From positions 41,331 through 105,330 of the forward strand of contig NZ_JAQVBV010000018.1 in the NCBI RefSeq assembly GCF_028690125.1: DNA of 64,000 bases. The letters run 5' to 3'. This stretch comes from Bacteroides sp. (lineage in GTDB: Bacteria > Bacteroidota > Bacteroidia > Bacteroidales > Bacteroidaceae). The notes under the pieces were generated by a model, which was not told the origin of the DNA, did not search any database, and saw only the letters and a list, made by a program, of their open reading frames with translations. The translations under genes and the position numbers were made by a program. Shown piece after piece: positions 43,678 to 52,095 of this stretch (position 1 is its first letter; every line of letters starts with the position of its first letter).

Positions 43678-43850
43678 AAAAAAACGGTACCTCGATTCAC
43701 ATCGTAGCACCGTCACAACACAAACACAAAATAAAACACGACAAAACTACTATGCAATTTACCTGTTATGCCGGGGAGGCATAGTACTGACTCATATATA
43801 TTCACATACCTATAAGTAGCTTATCAGGCGATTGCACTATATATAACAAC
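43678..43850 (-). ncRNA. RNA-like unit 1 of a tandem pair
   Basis: On the minus strand the unit contains a hairpin ATGCC/GGCAT (about 43766-43783). It ends in a strong terminator: a 12-pair stem with one mismatch and a GTGA tetraloop (43712-43685), followed by seven T (43684-43678). It is about 95% identical to unit 2, 218 bases away. No open frame is shared. The upstream end has TTATATATA but no TAnnTTTG, so its promoter is not clear. Confidence 0.55.
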
Positions 43851-43895
43851 TCTGTTTTCTTTTTGTTCACAAGAATTCGAAAAAAATATGATGCA

Positions 43896-44068
43896 AAAAA
43901 AACGGTACCTCGATTCACATCGCAGCACCGTCACAACACAAACACAAAATAAAACACGACAAAACTACTATGCAATCTTCCTGTTATGCCGGGGAGGCAT
44001 AGTACTAACCCATATATATTCACATACCTACAAGTAGCTTATCAGGCGATTTGCACATATATAACATT
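43896..44068 (-). ncRNA. RNA-like unit 2 of a tandem pair
   Basis: Near-identical to unit 1 over about 170 bases with the same internal hairpin and a terminator at 43930-43903 plus an A-run on the plus strand (T-run on minus). A TTTG lies 22-24 bases before the TATATATG that starts the unit, a loose promoter match. It begins about 40 bases after the amidase stop, so it could instead be processed from that gene's 3' end. Confidence 0.55.
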
Positions 44069-44107
44069 ACCACTCTTTACTTTGTTCAAAGCAAAAGAGC
44101 AAAAAGT

Positions 44108-45223
44108 TTATTTTTTTACTTTATAATCTTTTAGAAAGCCTTCCATCAGCCACTTAGAGAGTGCCTGTCTGTTGGAACTCATCACCAATCTGCGTTGGTC
44201 AAAAGTGTTCTGGATATTTCCCAATTCTACAAAAACGGATGCGGGAGTTGTATGCGAGAGTACATATAAATTTCGTCCGCCCACTGTTCCCGAAAATCCC
44301 CGGTTGGGCTGATGTTTGCCATACTTTGCTTCAAACATATCTTTCATATTATTTGCCAGACGTTTGCTTTCAGGCTTTTGAAGGGTATGATAGAAAAAGA
44401 CATCTGTCTGTTTGCCCTTGCCGCGGCTGTCTACATGGATAAAGATGGCACGACAATACTTATAGTTCTTACGGTCTTTCCGATAAAGGGTATTGATCTT
44501 ATCACAACGCTGTTGAAGACGCTGCACCTGATTCAACGGAATCGGCGAACCCATACAAGTTTCACGTTTACTATTCGAAAGATAAGCATCATCCCGGATA
44601 CCGTCTTTAGCATCCTGAATAATAATATGTACTTTTGCTCCTTCTTCCATCAGATTCCGTGCCAGCCGAAGTGCAATATCATAAGCGTATTCGTCTTCGT
44701 GCAACTCATGTCTCCCAACTCGTCCGATAGCTCCGGGATCAGGACCACCATGACCACTGACTACATAGAAACAGGCTCCTGCAAGTCTGTTTGAAGTAAC
44801 CTTTACATTTGCTAAATACTTTCCAAATAAAGGTTCATTAATACTGTTACCTACTTTTGAGACTCTTAACGTTTGCTGTGTAGAATTGCTATCTGTGTCT
44901 TCTGAAAACGTAGCATTTTCTGTTATAGCATTTTCAGTTGTATCATTTTCAGTAGTTATTTTTTCAGATATAGAAGAAACAGCTGCTTTCTTCACCGGAG
45001 GAATCACATAGCTCACCCCCATTTTCAACACATTATTCTTCCCTAACTTCTTCTTATTCAGTTCTACAAAATCCTTGTAATACTTCTTCGGAGCACGGTT
45101 CTGACGTAACAGAAAAGAAGAAATGCCCTCTCCTGCTTTCGGAGTCGCCCTCTGTTGCGCCCAAAGAGTAGTTACTGAAAAAAGACAAGTAAGTAACAAA
45201 AGAATATAGAATCTCTTTTTCAT
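44108..45223 (-). CDS. N-acetylmuramoyl-L-alanine amidase with LysM-like N-terminus
   Basis: 371 residues. Signal peptide MKKRFYILLLLTCLFSVTTLWAQ. Residues ~25-80 (AGEGISSFLLRQNRAPKKYYKDFVELNKKKLGKNNVLKMGVSYVIPP) look like a LysM-type module. The catalytic Amidase_3 domain begins at FYVVSGHGGPDPGAIG (zinc His) with HEDEYAYDIALRLARNL (zinc Glu) and AIFIHVDSRG (second His), ending SVFVELGNIQN. It cleaves the amide between MurNAc and L-Ala in the periplasm during cell separation or wall turnover. It is a single gene. Confidence 0.9.
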   Translation of the reverse strand: MKKRFYILLLLTCLFSVTTLWAQQRATPKAGEGISSFLLRQNRAPKKYYKDFVELNKKKLGKNNVLKMGVSYVIPPVKKAAVSSISEKITTENDTTENAITENATFSEDTDSNSTQQTLRVSKVGNSINEPLFGKYLANVKVTSNRLAGACFYVVSGHGGPDPGAIGRVGRHELHEDEYAYDIALRLARNLMEEGAKVHIIIQDAKDGIRDDAYLSNSKRETCMGSPIPLNQVQRLQQRCDKINTLYRKDRKNYKYCRAIFIHVDSRGKGKQTDVFFYHTLQKPESKRLANNMKDMFEAKYGKHQPNRGFSGTVGGRNLYVLSHTTPASVFVELGNIQNTFDQRRLVMSSNRQALSKWLMEGFLKDYKVKK

Positions 45224-45378
45224 TTCTATGCAGACTATCTTTATTATTCATCACGAAGAACACGCCATTCTACCGAATTCTCACTATGGAGTATATCTAA
45301 AGAGAACTCCGTAAAATTCTGCGTTCTCTATGGTAAACTAAATGCCTATAAGCTGGGCAAAAATACAATTATTTTCCC

Positions 45379-45386
45379 TACTTTTG
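45379..45386 (+). promoter_or_regulatory. Promoter -7 element for metY
   Basis: TACTTTTG matches TAnnTTTG and lies 48 bases before ATG 45435. No TTTG at -33. Confidence 0.55.
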
Positions 45387-45434
45387 CGTCATTAAAACTT
45401 TTTTTGGCAATAAAACAATAAACTCAATAACATT

Positions 45435-46712
45435 ATGGCAATACAATTCAAGCCCGAAACCCTGTGTGTACAAGCAGGATGGACTCCTAAAAAGGGCGAG
45501 CCACGCGTGCTGCCCATCTATCAAAGTACAACTTTCAAGTATGAAACCAGTGAGCAGATGGCACGTCTCTTCGATCTCGAAGATAGCGGTTATTTCTATA
45601 CTCGCTTGCAAAACCCGACAAACGACGCAGTAGCCGCCAAGATTGCCGCACTCGAAGGTGGTGTAGCAGCCATGCTTACATCCAGCGGTCAGGCAGCTAA
45701 TTTCTATGCTATATTCAATATCTGCCAGGCAGGTGATCATTTCGTTTGTTCTTCTGCTATCTATGGCGGAACCTTCAACTTGTTTGGCGTAACGATGAAG
45801 AAACTCGGTATTGAGGTTACTTTTGTCAGTCCGGATGCCAGTGAAGAAGAAATCTCTGCAGCTTTCCGTCCGAACACAAAAGCACTGTTCGGCGAAACAA
45901 TCTCTAATCCTTCTCTCGAAGTGCTGGATATTGAAAAGTTTGCCCGTATTGCTCACAGTAACGGTGTTCCTTTGATTGTAGACAATACTTTCCCAACTCC
46001 GATCAACTGCCGCCCGTTTAAATGGGGAGCGGATATCGTTGTTCACTCCACCACTAAATACATGGACGGACACGCTACCAGTGTAGGTGGCTGTATCGTT
46101 GATAGCGGTAACTTCGATTGGGATGCTCATGCCGAAAAGTTCCCCGGACTTTGTACTCCGGACGAGTCTTATCACGGACTGACTTACACCAAGGCTTTTG
46201 GCAAAGGAGCTTATATCACTAAGGCAACAGCACAATTGATGCGTGACCTCGGAAGTATCCAAAGTCCTCAAAATTCTTTCTTGCTGAACTTGGGTCTGGA
46301 AACTTTGCATCTTCGTATGCCTCAACATTGTAACAATGCACAGAAAGTAGCCGAATATCTATCTAAGAATGATAAGGTAGCTTGGGTAAACTACTGCGGA
46401 CTCCCTGACAACAAATATTATGCACTTGCCCAGAAATATATGCCGAATGGCTCATGTGGCGTTATCTCTTTCGGTCTGAAAGGCGGACGCGATGTTTCCA
46501 TCAAATTCATGGATTCACTGGAATTTATCGCCATCGTCACTCACGTTGCCGATGCACGTAGCTGCGTACTTCACCCGGCCAGCCATACACATCGTCAGCT
46601 AACTGACGAACAACTGATGGAAGCAGGTGTACGTCCCGACTTGATCCGTCTGTCAGTAGGAATCGAGAATGCTGACGATATCATTGCAGATATTGAGCAA
46701 GCGCTTGGCTAA
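45435..46712 (+). CDS. metY: O-acetylhomoserine aminocarboxypropyltransferase (sulfhydrylase)
   Basis: 425 residues of the Cys/Met-metabolism PLP family. LCVQAGWTPKKGEPRVLPIYQSTTFKYETSEQMARLF is a typical MetY N-terminus; YTRLQNPTNDAVAAKIAALEGG, SSGQAANFYAIFNI, VDNTFPTPINCRPFKWGADIVVHSTTKYMDGHATSVGG (PLP Lys in STTKY) and SCVLHPASHTHRQL follow. It makes homocysteine from O-acetylhomoserine and sulfide in direct-sulfhydrylation methionine synthesis. It is monocistronic, convergent with the AAA gene. Confidence 0.94.
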   Translation: MAIQFKPETLCVQAGWTPKKGEPRVLPIYQSTTFKYETSEQMARLFDLEDSGYFYTRLQNPTNDAVAAKIAALEGGVAAMLTSSGQAANFYAIFNICQAGDHFVCSSAIYGGTFNLFGVTMKKLGIEVTFVSPDASEEEISAAFRPNTKALFGETISNPSLEVLDIEKFARIAHSNGVPLIVDNTFPTPINCRPFKWGADIVVHSTTKYMDGHATSVGGCIVDSGNFDWDAHAEKFPGLCTPDESYHGLTYTKAFGKGAYITKATAQLMRDLGSIQSPQNSFLLNLGLETLHLRMPQHCNNAQKVAEYLSKNDKVAWVNYCGLPDNKYYALAQKYMPNGSCGVISFGLKGGRDVSIKFMDSLEFIAIVTHVADARSCVLHPASHTHRQLTDEQLMEAGVRPDLIRLSVGIENADDIIADIEQALG

Positions 46713-46743
46713 ATGAAAAGTTCCCAATAATAAACTAAAAAAT

Positions 46744-46798
46744 AAGAATGAAGAATTGCGATGCGGATATACCATACACAGCCAAATTCTTCATTCTT
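46744..46798. terminator. Bidirectional terminator between metY and the AAA gene
   Basis: AAGAATGAAGAATT (46744-46757) pairs perfectly with AATTCTTCATTCTT (46785-46798) between two convergent genes, with CATTTATTTATG behind. Confidence 0.6.
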
Positions 46799-46805
46799 CA
46801 TTTAT

Positions 46806-49559
46806 TTATGCTCTGAACCCGATAGGATTTCTTTTAGGTTTCTCCTCCAGTACGTTGATAAAGCGATACATTCCTTCTTCCACATCCCCTGATTCTATTG
46901 TTCGAAGCATATCTTTAGAAAGAGTCTGACAAGTACGCATCAACCTTTTCGCCATGACAGGCAGAATGCCGGAACTGATTACTTGTTCTACCCAACGTGC
47001 ATTGCTGAATAACGCATTTTTATTTGCAACGGCCTCAGCAATTAGTTTTCTGAAAAGTTCTTCTGCTTCTTTTGTCAGTAGATACTCACCTTTCTCCAAT
47101 AAATTCTGTCCGATTCGGAAGAGTTCATCAGCCGTATAATCTGAAAAATAAAGTTTATGTGGGAAACGTCCTGCCAAGCCTTGGTTACCGTTCATCATCA
47201 ATTCCATTTCTTTCTCATATCCAGCCATGATAACAAGCATATCCGGATTCTTTTGTGCTAATATGGGAAGTAACACTTCAATAGCACGCAATCCGAAATC
47301 TCGTCGGTCGTCTTTTCCACAATACAATGTATAAGCCTCGTCAATAAACAACACATTGCCACGTGATTTTTCCAGTATATCGAGCATATTATTTTCCGTA
47401 TCTCCCACATATTGTCCTACGATATGTGAACGGTCCGTCACCACTACATCCCCTTTTGAAAGTATTCCTAACGAATGATAGATTTTCCCGATCAACTTAG
47501 CGACCGTTGTCTTTCCAGTACCCGGATTTCCTGTAAATATCATGTGATACGGACCTCCGTCTTCCACCGGAAGTCCTGCCTGTTGGCGCATCTTTTGCAA
47601 ACAGGACAAATTGAAATGCTCAGCCAGCCGTTCCTTCACTTCGGTCAATCCAATCATTGCTTGAAGTGGCTTGATGTTTTCCTCAAAGCTATTCGTCTGA
47701 TTATTTCTGAAAGAAAGTTCCAAATCGTCCGCGCGTAAAGTCCACAATGCCTGTGCATCTGGAGAGGCTGTTAGTAATACCCTTTTCATTATTCGCTTAC
47801 GAATGAAAGGCAGCATAGCATTCTCTACAAAACCGGTAATTTCTTTCTCACCCCAATACATCAGTTCTCCCTTATCCCATGATTGTTTGATCGCATCATA
47901 CAAACACAATTCGGCATCTGGTGATAACTTATACTTTTGTTGTTCCAGAAGATATACCAGCAAATATAATATATCAGCCAACGAATAATTTCCAGTTTCC
48001 AACCGATACTCTTTCGGGAAAAAAGCATTCCACTCCGGGACCATTTCAAAGAGTTGGGCAACCTCACTTTCTGTCCCACAGAGTACCAACGACCAGGAAT
48101 GTTCCTGATTTTGTAAAGCCTCTGTAATTTTACGCAATACGGGCAATCCGTTTGGAGAAAGCAACACTGAGAAATTATTCAAACAAATCATATGATACGA
48201 GCGATTATTCATCAAAGTATCCACTTCTTCATAAGGAGTCATTGCATTTTTAGACGAAATCAACGACATTGCATCCACCTTATCTACATGGTCATTGCCT
48301 AATAAAAAGATAGAAGAAAGGTAAGTTGCAGCCTTGATTTTAACCGAAGATTCTACTCCTGTGATCACAAAATGCCTGTTTCTTTTTGCAATACTCATTC
48401 CTTGCCGACAGGACAGTTCATAAAAAACAGTTTCTTCTATTAAAGGTATAAACTGTTCCCACATTTTTCGCATACCGGGTACTTTGCATAGTATGCTTTT
48501 CCATGCAACCTTCTTCTCACCATATTTGACCATAAGATAATGAAAAGTGTCCGGTTGAAGTTCTTTTATTTCACACTGTACAAAAGCACGTGATGAAAGA
48601 TAAAAAGTAAACAGGTAAATAGGTTCTTCATTATATACAAAGACCAATGAATAATTTCCTTCTACCCAAATATCTGACGAATTCAAAGAGAGTTTCAGCC
48701 ATGTATTCTGGTCTTGCGTTGTCAGTTTCTCTCCTGTTTCTACGCAAGCAATCAACCGATGATCAGAATTATAACAAAAAATACAAAAATCAGATGTTTC
48801 CTCTATCCATCCTTTCAAAGCTATCTTTATATCCAGCTTCCCGGAAGTACCGCAAATACTTCCTTGCTCCACCACGGGACGAGATACGGACACTCTTTTT
48901 ATTTCCGGCTTAGGCAAATAGACCCCTTCAGTTAATATCCGAAAGCGGTAACACAATTGTGTTCCCATCAACTCCAACGGTGACTCTGTTTCCAATTTAT
49001 TCTCCATATTGCCAATCAACAGAAAGTAACAGCCGGGCAACAGTTTTTCCGAATCTTCATATGTAAAAGAATTCTCATATCCATTCGGGTCAATATACTC
49101 CAACCGCTTGAAAATAGGGGTCCGGCATCCTTCCCGATACAGCGTAAATAAGGCATTATTGGGTGAATCATTTCCTCTAACTTTGGATGCGCACACCGCT
49201 ATGCGAATAGTCCTTTTAGTATCCGGTTTAAAATAAAGTCTGTTTTGTATTCTTTCATGGTGAAAACTTTCTTCATCAGCATTTACTATCAGATCTTCTA
49301 ATTTATATTTCCCTTCCGACTCAGTATCGACCGGAATAAAGTAAGTCACTCCTTTATCTACATAACGGGTTGTCCTATAAAGTCTGTAGTCATAATCTGA
49401 CTTTGATTCAGACTCCGGCTCAGTCACATTAGAAGTATCAGAAGAGTTAGAATTATCAGAAGAGAGATTGTAAGCTCCCATGTCCACTAAAAAAGCTTTG
49501 ATTTGTTCATCCAAATCATTTGTATTTTCATCAATAGTTGTATTTTTCTTTTTTGTCAT
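46806..49559 (-). CDS. Large AAA+ ATPase (CbbX/SpoVK/EccA-like) with degenerate second AAA domain
   Basis: 917 residues from ATG 49559 (MTKKKNTTIDEN); the longer upstream frame is unsupported. The C-terminal third is a CbbX/EccA-type AAA module: MIGLTEVKERLAEHF, MIFTGNPGTGKTTVAKLIGKI (Walker A), VGQYVGDTE, GNVLFIDEAYTLYCG (Walker B) and the NQGLAGRFPHKLYFSDYTADEL arginine-finger region. The preceding ~230 residues look like a second AAA domain without a usable P-loop (FVITGVESSVKIKAATYL). The N-terminal ~400 residues are beta-rich and unrecognised. A substrate-remodelling role is likely; partners are not evident from the neighbours. Confidence 0.82.
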   Translation of the reverse strand: MTKKKNTTIDENTNDLDEQIKAFLVDMGAYNLSSDNSNSSDTSNVTEPESESKSDYDYRLYRTTRYVDKGVTYFIPVDTESEGKYKLEDLIVNADEESFHHERIQNRLYFKPDTKRTIRIAVCASKVRGNDSPNNALFTLYREGCRTPIFKRLEYIDPNGYENSFTYEDSEKLLPGCYFLLIGNMENKLETESPLELMGTQLCYRFRILTEGVYLPKPEIKRVSVSRPVVEQGSICGTSGKLDIKIALKGWIEETSDFCIFCYNSDHRLIACVETGEKLTTQDQNTWLKLSLNSSDIWVEGNYSLVFVYNEEPIYLFTFYLSSRAFVQCEIKELQPDTFHYLMVKYGEKKVAWKSILCKVPGMRKMWEQFIPLIEETVFYELSCRQGMSIAKRNRHFVITGVESSVKIKAATYLSSIFLLGNDHVDKVDAMSLISSKNAMTPYEEVDTLMNNRSYHMICLNNFSVLLSPNGLPVLRKITEALQNQEHSWSLVLCGTESEVAQLFEMVPEWNAFFPKEYRLETGNYSLADILYLLVYLLEQQKYKLSPDAELCLYDAIKQSWDKGELMYWGEKEITGFVENAMLPFIRKRIMKRVLLTASPDAQALWTLRADDLELSFRNNQTNSFEENIKPLQAMIGLTEVKERLAEHFNLSCLQKMRQQAGLPVEDGGPYHMIFTGNPGTGKTTVAKLIGKIYHSLGILSKGDVVVTDRSHIVGQYVGDTENNMLDILEKSRGNVLFIDEAYTLYCGKDDRRDFGLRAIEVLLPILAQKNPDMLVIMAGYEKEMELMMNGNQGLAGRFPHKLYFSDYTADELFRIGQNLLEKGEYLLTKEAEELFRKLIAEAVANKNALFSNARWVEQVISSGILPVMAKRLMRTCQTLSKDMLRTIESGDVEEGMYRFINVLEEKPKRNPIGFRA

Positions 49560-49639
49560 AGCACTATAAATTTTGATATAAAAACGAGGAAATAAAAATA
49601 GAAAGTAAAATGAGGCTTGCGAAACGTATATAATCACTA

Positions 49640-50048
49640 TCTTTTAGATGCGAATGACACAGATAACGGGAATTTTAGTTTTAAGTCCGAGTCCATGGGT
49701 GTTATCGCATCTGGAAATCACATATTGATAGTCTATTTTTCTTTCGACAAACTCTCATACGAGAATAATCCGTACGAATCGATGCGATTCATACAGACAT
49801 AAGTACATTTACAAATAATAAAAGGAGATAGGAAATTACCGCTTTTGTAAATACTCCGGACCTCTCATTTTGTAATCAACTACAAAATACCGGACGGGTG
49901 TCCAATCTGTCAAAGAACACAACGTCAATGCATACAAAGTTCCTTCACGAACTTCGTAGTCATCGTTTCATTGTAATTCTTTGAAATTTGTTTTCGTAAG
50001 CGGTTCCGTTTCATGAGAACATATAGTGCTTTAAAAGTATGGAGACAA
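49640..50048. other. Intergenic stretch upstream of the AAA gene, no gene seen
   Basis: About 400 bases without a convincing frame. It contains short repeats such as GAACTTCGTAGTCATC and CAAAGTTCCTTCACGAACTTC (a 5-6 bp palindrome), plus GGACCTCTCATTTTGTAATC/ACAAAATACCGGAC, which can pair imperfectly. It must carry the AAA gene's promoter on the minus strand, but no clean TAnnTTTG was found. Confidence 0.4.
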
Positions 50049-50082
50049 AAATAGTTGGAAAAAAACTATTCTCCAACTATTT
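50049..50082 (-). terminator. Terminator of the 50145-51007 lipoprotein gene
   Basis: AAATAGTTGGA (50049-50059) pairs with TCCAACTATTT (50072-50082). On the minus strand it is followed by TTTGTCTCC. It lies 63 bases past the stop. Confidence 0.6.
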
Positions 50083-50144
50083 AATAGAAAATTTATTTAT
50101 TGCATCTACAACCAGTGTTTTATCATAATCTAAAAAATACCGAT

Positions 50145-50978
50145 TTATTTAATTTCCGACGGTCTTAATCTCCAGATGGAACCATAGACAACGTTTAACA
50201 CTTTACTGTCTTCGGGCAACTGAACCGATGATACCGGCTGAGTAACTGTTATATCTTCTACCCAAACAAACGGAGTAGGCCCTGTATCTCTGACAGAAGA
50301 ATTATTTAATTTTGGATTAAGGAAGAAAATATGTTTCTCATTATTATCATCATACGTAAATTCAATAGTACTCTCCCAATTTCCAGTCAAAGCATCGCTC
50401 AATTTTACCAGATAAGTTCCTTGCCTCCGGACTTCCCAATTACCCGTTTCAATAGCAAACTTACCTTTAGAGCTCTCTTTCAGTACCCTATTGACATTCT
50501 CCGGTTGCAAAGTACAATATTTCTGTCCATTCATAAAGGAGTAAGATGCCAGTTCCGTCCTTACTTGTTTCTGCAATTCCTCATCCTCCCAATACGTATT
50601 ATTGACTGTTACCGAGATTCTTTCATTACGACAATCGAATGATATAATTCCATAAGAAACTTTTACGGGCAGGGTAACGGTATTTCCCTCTTTATCGCTG
50701 ACAGTCACCGTTGCCGTTCCTACTTTATCATGCGTATTGAGTAACAGTCGCGCATCTTTTACTGTAGCCGTTACTACTGTTTCATCAGAACTTTTTGCCG
50801 AATAGCTTCCTTTTCCATTGGCAATTCCAATATCCGTACTCGGTGTTCCATTCAAATATAACGTAGTGGAAGAAACGGTATTGGTGTAAGTTCCCGATTC
50901 GTTGTTCAACTCCGAACCACTAAACAAAATGATTTTTGCATCGTCCTGACAAGATGCGAGGCATAGCACAATAACCAA
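50145..50978 (-). CDS. Exported lipoprotein, probable homopolymer frameshift in the signal peptide
   Basis: 277 residues in the open frame from TTG 50978, giving MVIVLCLASCQ, which is too short for a signal peptide. In another frame ATG 51007 reads MKTKK and then stops. One extra T in the plus-strand T7 run at 50993-50999 would join them as MKTKKIAAFLLVIVLCLASC, a textbook lipoprotein signal. The mature part has BACON/Ig-like beta repeats (SAKSSDETVVTATVKDARLLLNTHDKVGTATVTVSDKEGNTVTLPVKVSYG). A promoter at 51044-51051 supports the ATG at 51007. So the gene is either switched off by slippage or carries a sequencing error. Confidence 0.68.
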   Translation of the reverse strand: MVIVLCLASCQDDAKIILFSGSELNNESGTYTNTVSSTTLYLNGTPSTDIGIANGKGSYSAKSSDETVVTATVKDARLLLNTHDKVGTATVTVSDKEGNTVTLPVKVSYGIISFDCRNERISVTVNNTYWEDEELQKQVRTELASYSFMNGQKYCTLQPENVNRVLKESSKGKFAIETGNWEVRRQGTYLVKLSDALTGNWESTIEFTYDDNNEKHIFFLNPKLNNSSVRDTGPTPFVWVEDITVTQPVSSVQLPEDSKVLNVVYGSIWRLRPSEIK

Positions 50979-51043
50979 TAAAAAGGCTGCTATTTTTTTG
51001 TCTTCATATATCTGATACTAAAATGAATTTTTCTCACTGTCCG

Positions 51044-51051
51044 CAAATATA
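51044..51051 (-). promoter_or_regulatory. Promoter -7 element upstream of ATG 51007
   Basis: On the minus strand TATATTTG (TAnnTTTG), 37 bases before ATG 51007, followed by CGGACAG. Confidence 0.55.
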
Positions 51052-51083
51052 CATACATTCTCCATAGATTGATAACGTAGTAA

Positions 51084-51707
51084 CTACTTTTTTACATAAA
51101 TCCGATGTGTTCCGCGTCCGTCAATTCCAATACCGGAGTTCGGTTGGTGAGCCCATTGGCGCAGTTCTTCGGCAGCCGTAGTATGCAATAATCCTGTCAG
51201 CTTTTGATATTCATGAACTGTCAGGAAAGAATGCCCCTCCAAATATTTGAGAACTAAATTCAATCGTTCCTCAGATGTATACTTCTGCGAGGAACGTCGT
51301 GATTTCCAAGGTGCTCTTTCCAGATCACACCGTCCGTTGATACGTTTCACCATCTTCTTTTCTACCCGGAAATTCACACCGCCTACCATGATACTTTGCG
51401 CGTTACGGTGAGTTGCTCCATCCTCCACCTTCTCACGTTCTTTGTCCCGACATAAGGTAAGAGATGGGGTAAATGTGCCTATGTCATCCAGCTTCACCGA
51501 CTTGCCATCTGCCATTAGATGTGCCATTTCTTGGGCCATCTGTGTAATTACTCCTCTTACAACCCCAGCATTAAATCCGCTATTGTATGCTATTTCGTTT
51601 ATCAAGTCTTCGGTAGAGGCTTGTTTTATCCTTGCCAGTTTCGGATAAAGTATCCGTTCGCCCGTTCCATTGATATCGGGCATTTCTTCCATAATGTATC
51701 TTGCCAT
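51084..51707 (-). CDS. HU-like DNA-binding protein with C-terminal winged-helix-like extension
   Basis: 207 residues from ATG 51707 (MARYIMEEMPDINGTGERI). Residues ~20-110 carry the HU/IHF core: STEDLINEIAYNSGFNAGVVRGVITQMAQEMAHLMADGKSVKLDDIGTFTPSL and GVNFRVEKKMVKRI. The last ~70 residues (TSEERLNLVLKYLEGHSFLTVHEYQKLTGLLHTTAAEELRQW) look like a small helical DNA-binding unit. Bacteroides encode several such variant HU proteins of unknown role. The unusual 21-bp repeat array lies in its upstream leader and may be its own target. Confidence 0.82.
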   Translation of the reverse strand: MARYIMEEMPDINGTGERILYPKLARIKQASTEDLINEIAYNSGFNAGVVRGVITQMAQEMAHLMADGKSVKLDDIGTFTPSLTLCRDKEREKVEDGATHRNAQSIMVGGVNFRVEKKMVKRINGRCDLERAPWKSRRSSQKYTSEERLNLVLKYLEGHSFLTVHEYQKLTGLLHTTAAEELRQWAHQPNSGIGIDGRGTHRIYVKK

Positions 51708-51843
51708 TGTTTCTATTTTATATTGCTCATTGATATAGTATTGACTATTAAAAGAAAGCATATCGGCTATCAGAAGCAAACTTGTATACTACTAAGAGAT
51801 AACTTGCTTTGTATTAAATGAAAAGTCTCTTTTCTTTAATACA

Positions 51844-51937
51844 AAACTATAATCGCAAGCTCTGAATATATAATCGAAGATTTTGAATATATAATCAAAA
51901 GTTCCGGATTTATAATCAGAGCTTGCGATTATAGTTT
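51844..51937. repeat. Four 21-bp-spaced TAATC repeats inside a 22-bp perfect inverted repeat
   Basis: AAACTATAATCGCAAGCTCTGA (22 bp, 51844-51865) is repeated inverted at 51916-51937. Between and overlapping the arms, TAATC occurs four times at exact 21-base steps; the first two units are TAATC(GC)AAG...TGAATATA and TAATCGAAGATTTTGAATATA. Two helical turns between sites suggests cooperative protein binding on one DNA face. The block lies just downstream of the likely promoter of the HU-like gene, so it would also fold in the RNA. Confidence 0.78.
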
Positions 51938-51945
51938 CTTTCCCA

Positions 51946-51953
51946 CAAAAATA
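51946..51953 (-). promoter_or_regulatory. Promoter -7 element of the HU-like gene
   Basis: Minus strand TATTTTTG (TAnnTTTG), with TTG at about the right -33 distance (near 51974). It places the start of transcription next to the repeat array. Confidence 0.5.
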
Positions 51954-52095
51954 CATTTTATTTGAGAGATAAACAAGTTTTCTACTATTCAAAAGCAGTT
52001 TTTTCTATACATATATTTAGTTTGTTTCTTGCAAATCCGACACTTTTATCCTATATTTCAATCGATTTAAATAATCTCCTAAAAATGTAGCTGGT

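Noticed and set aside
51844..51937. CRISPR-like array
   Set aside because: Only four short units with no constant repeat of 20 bases or more and no spacers; better explained as phased binding sites.
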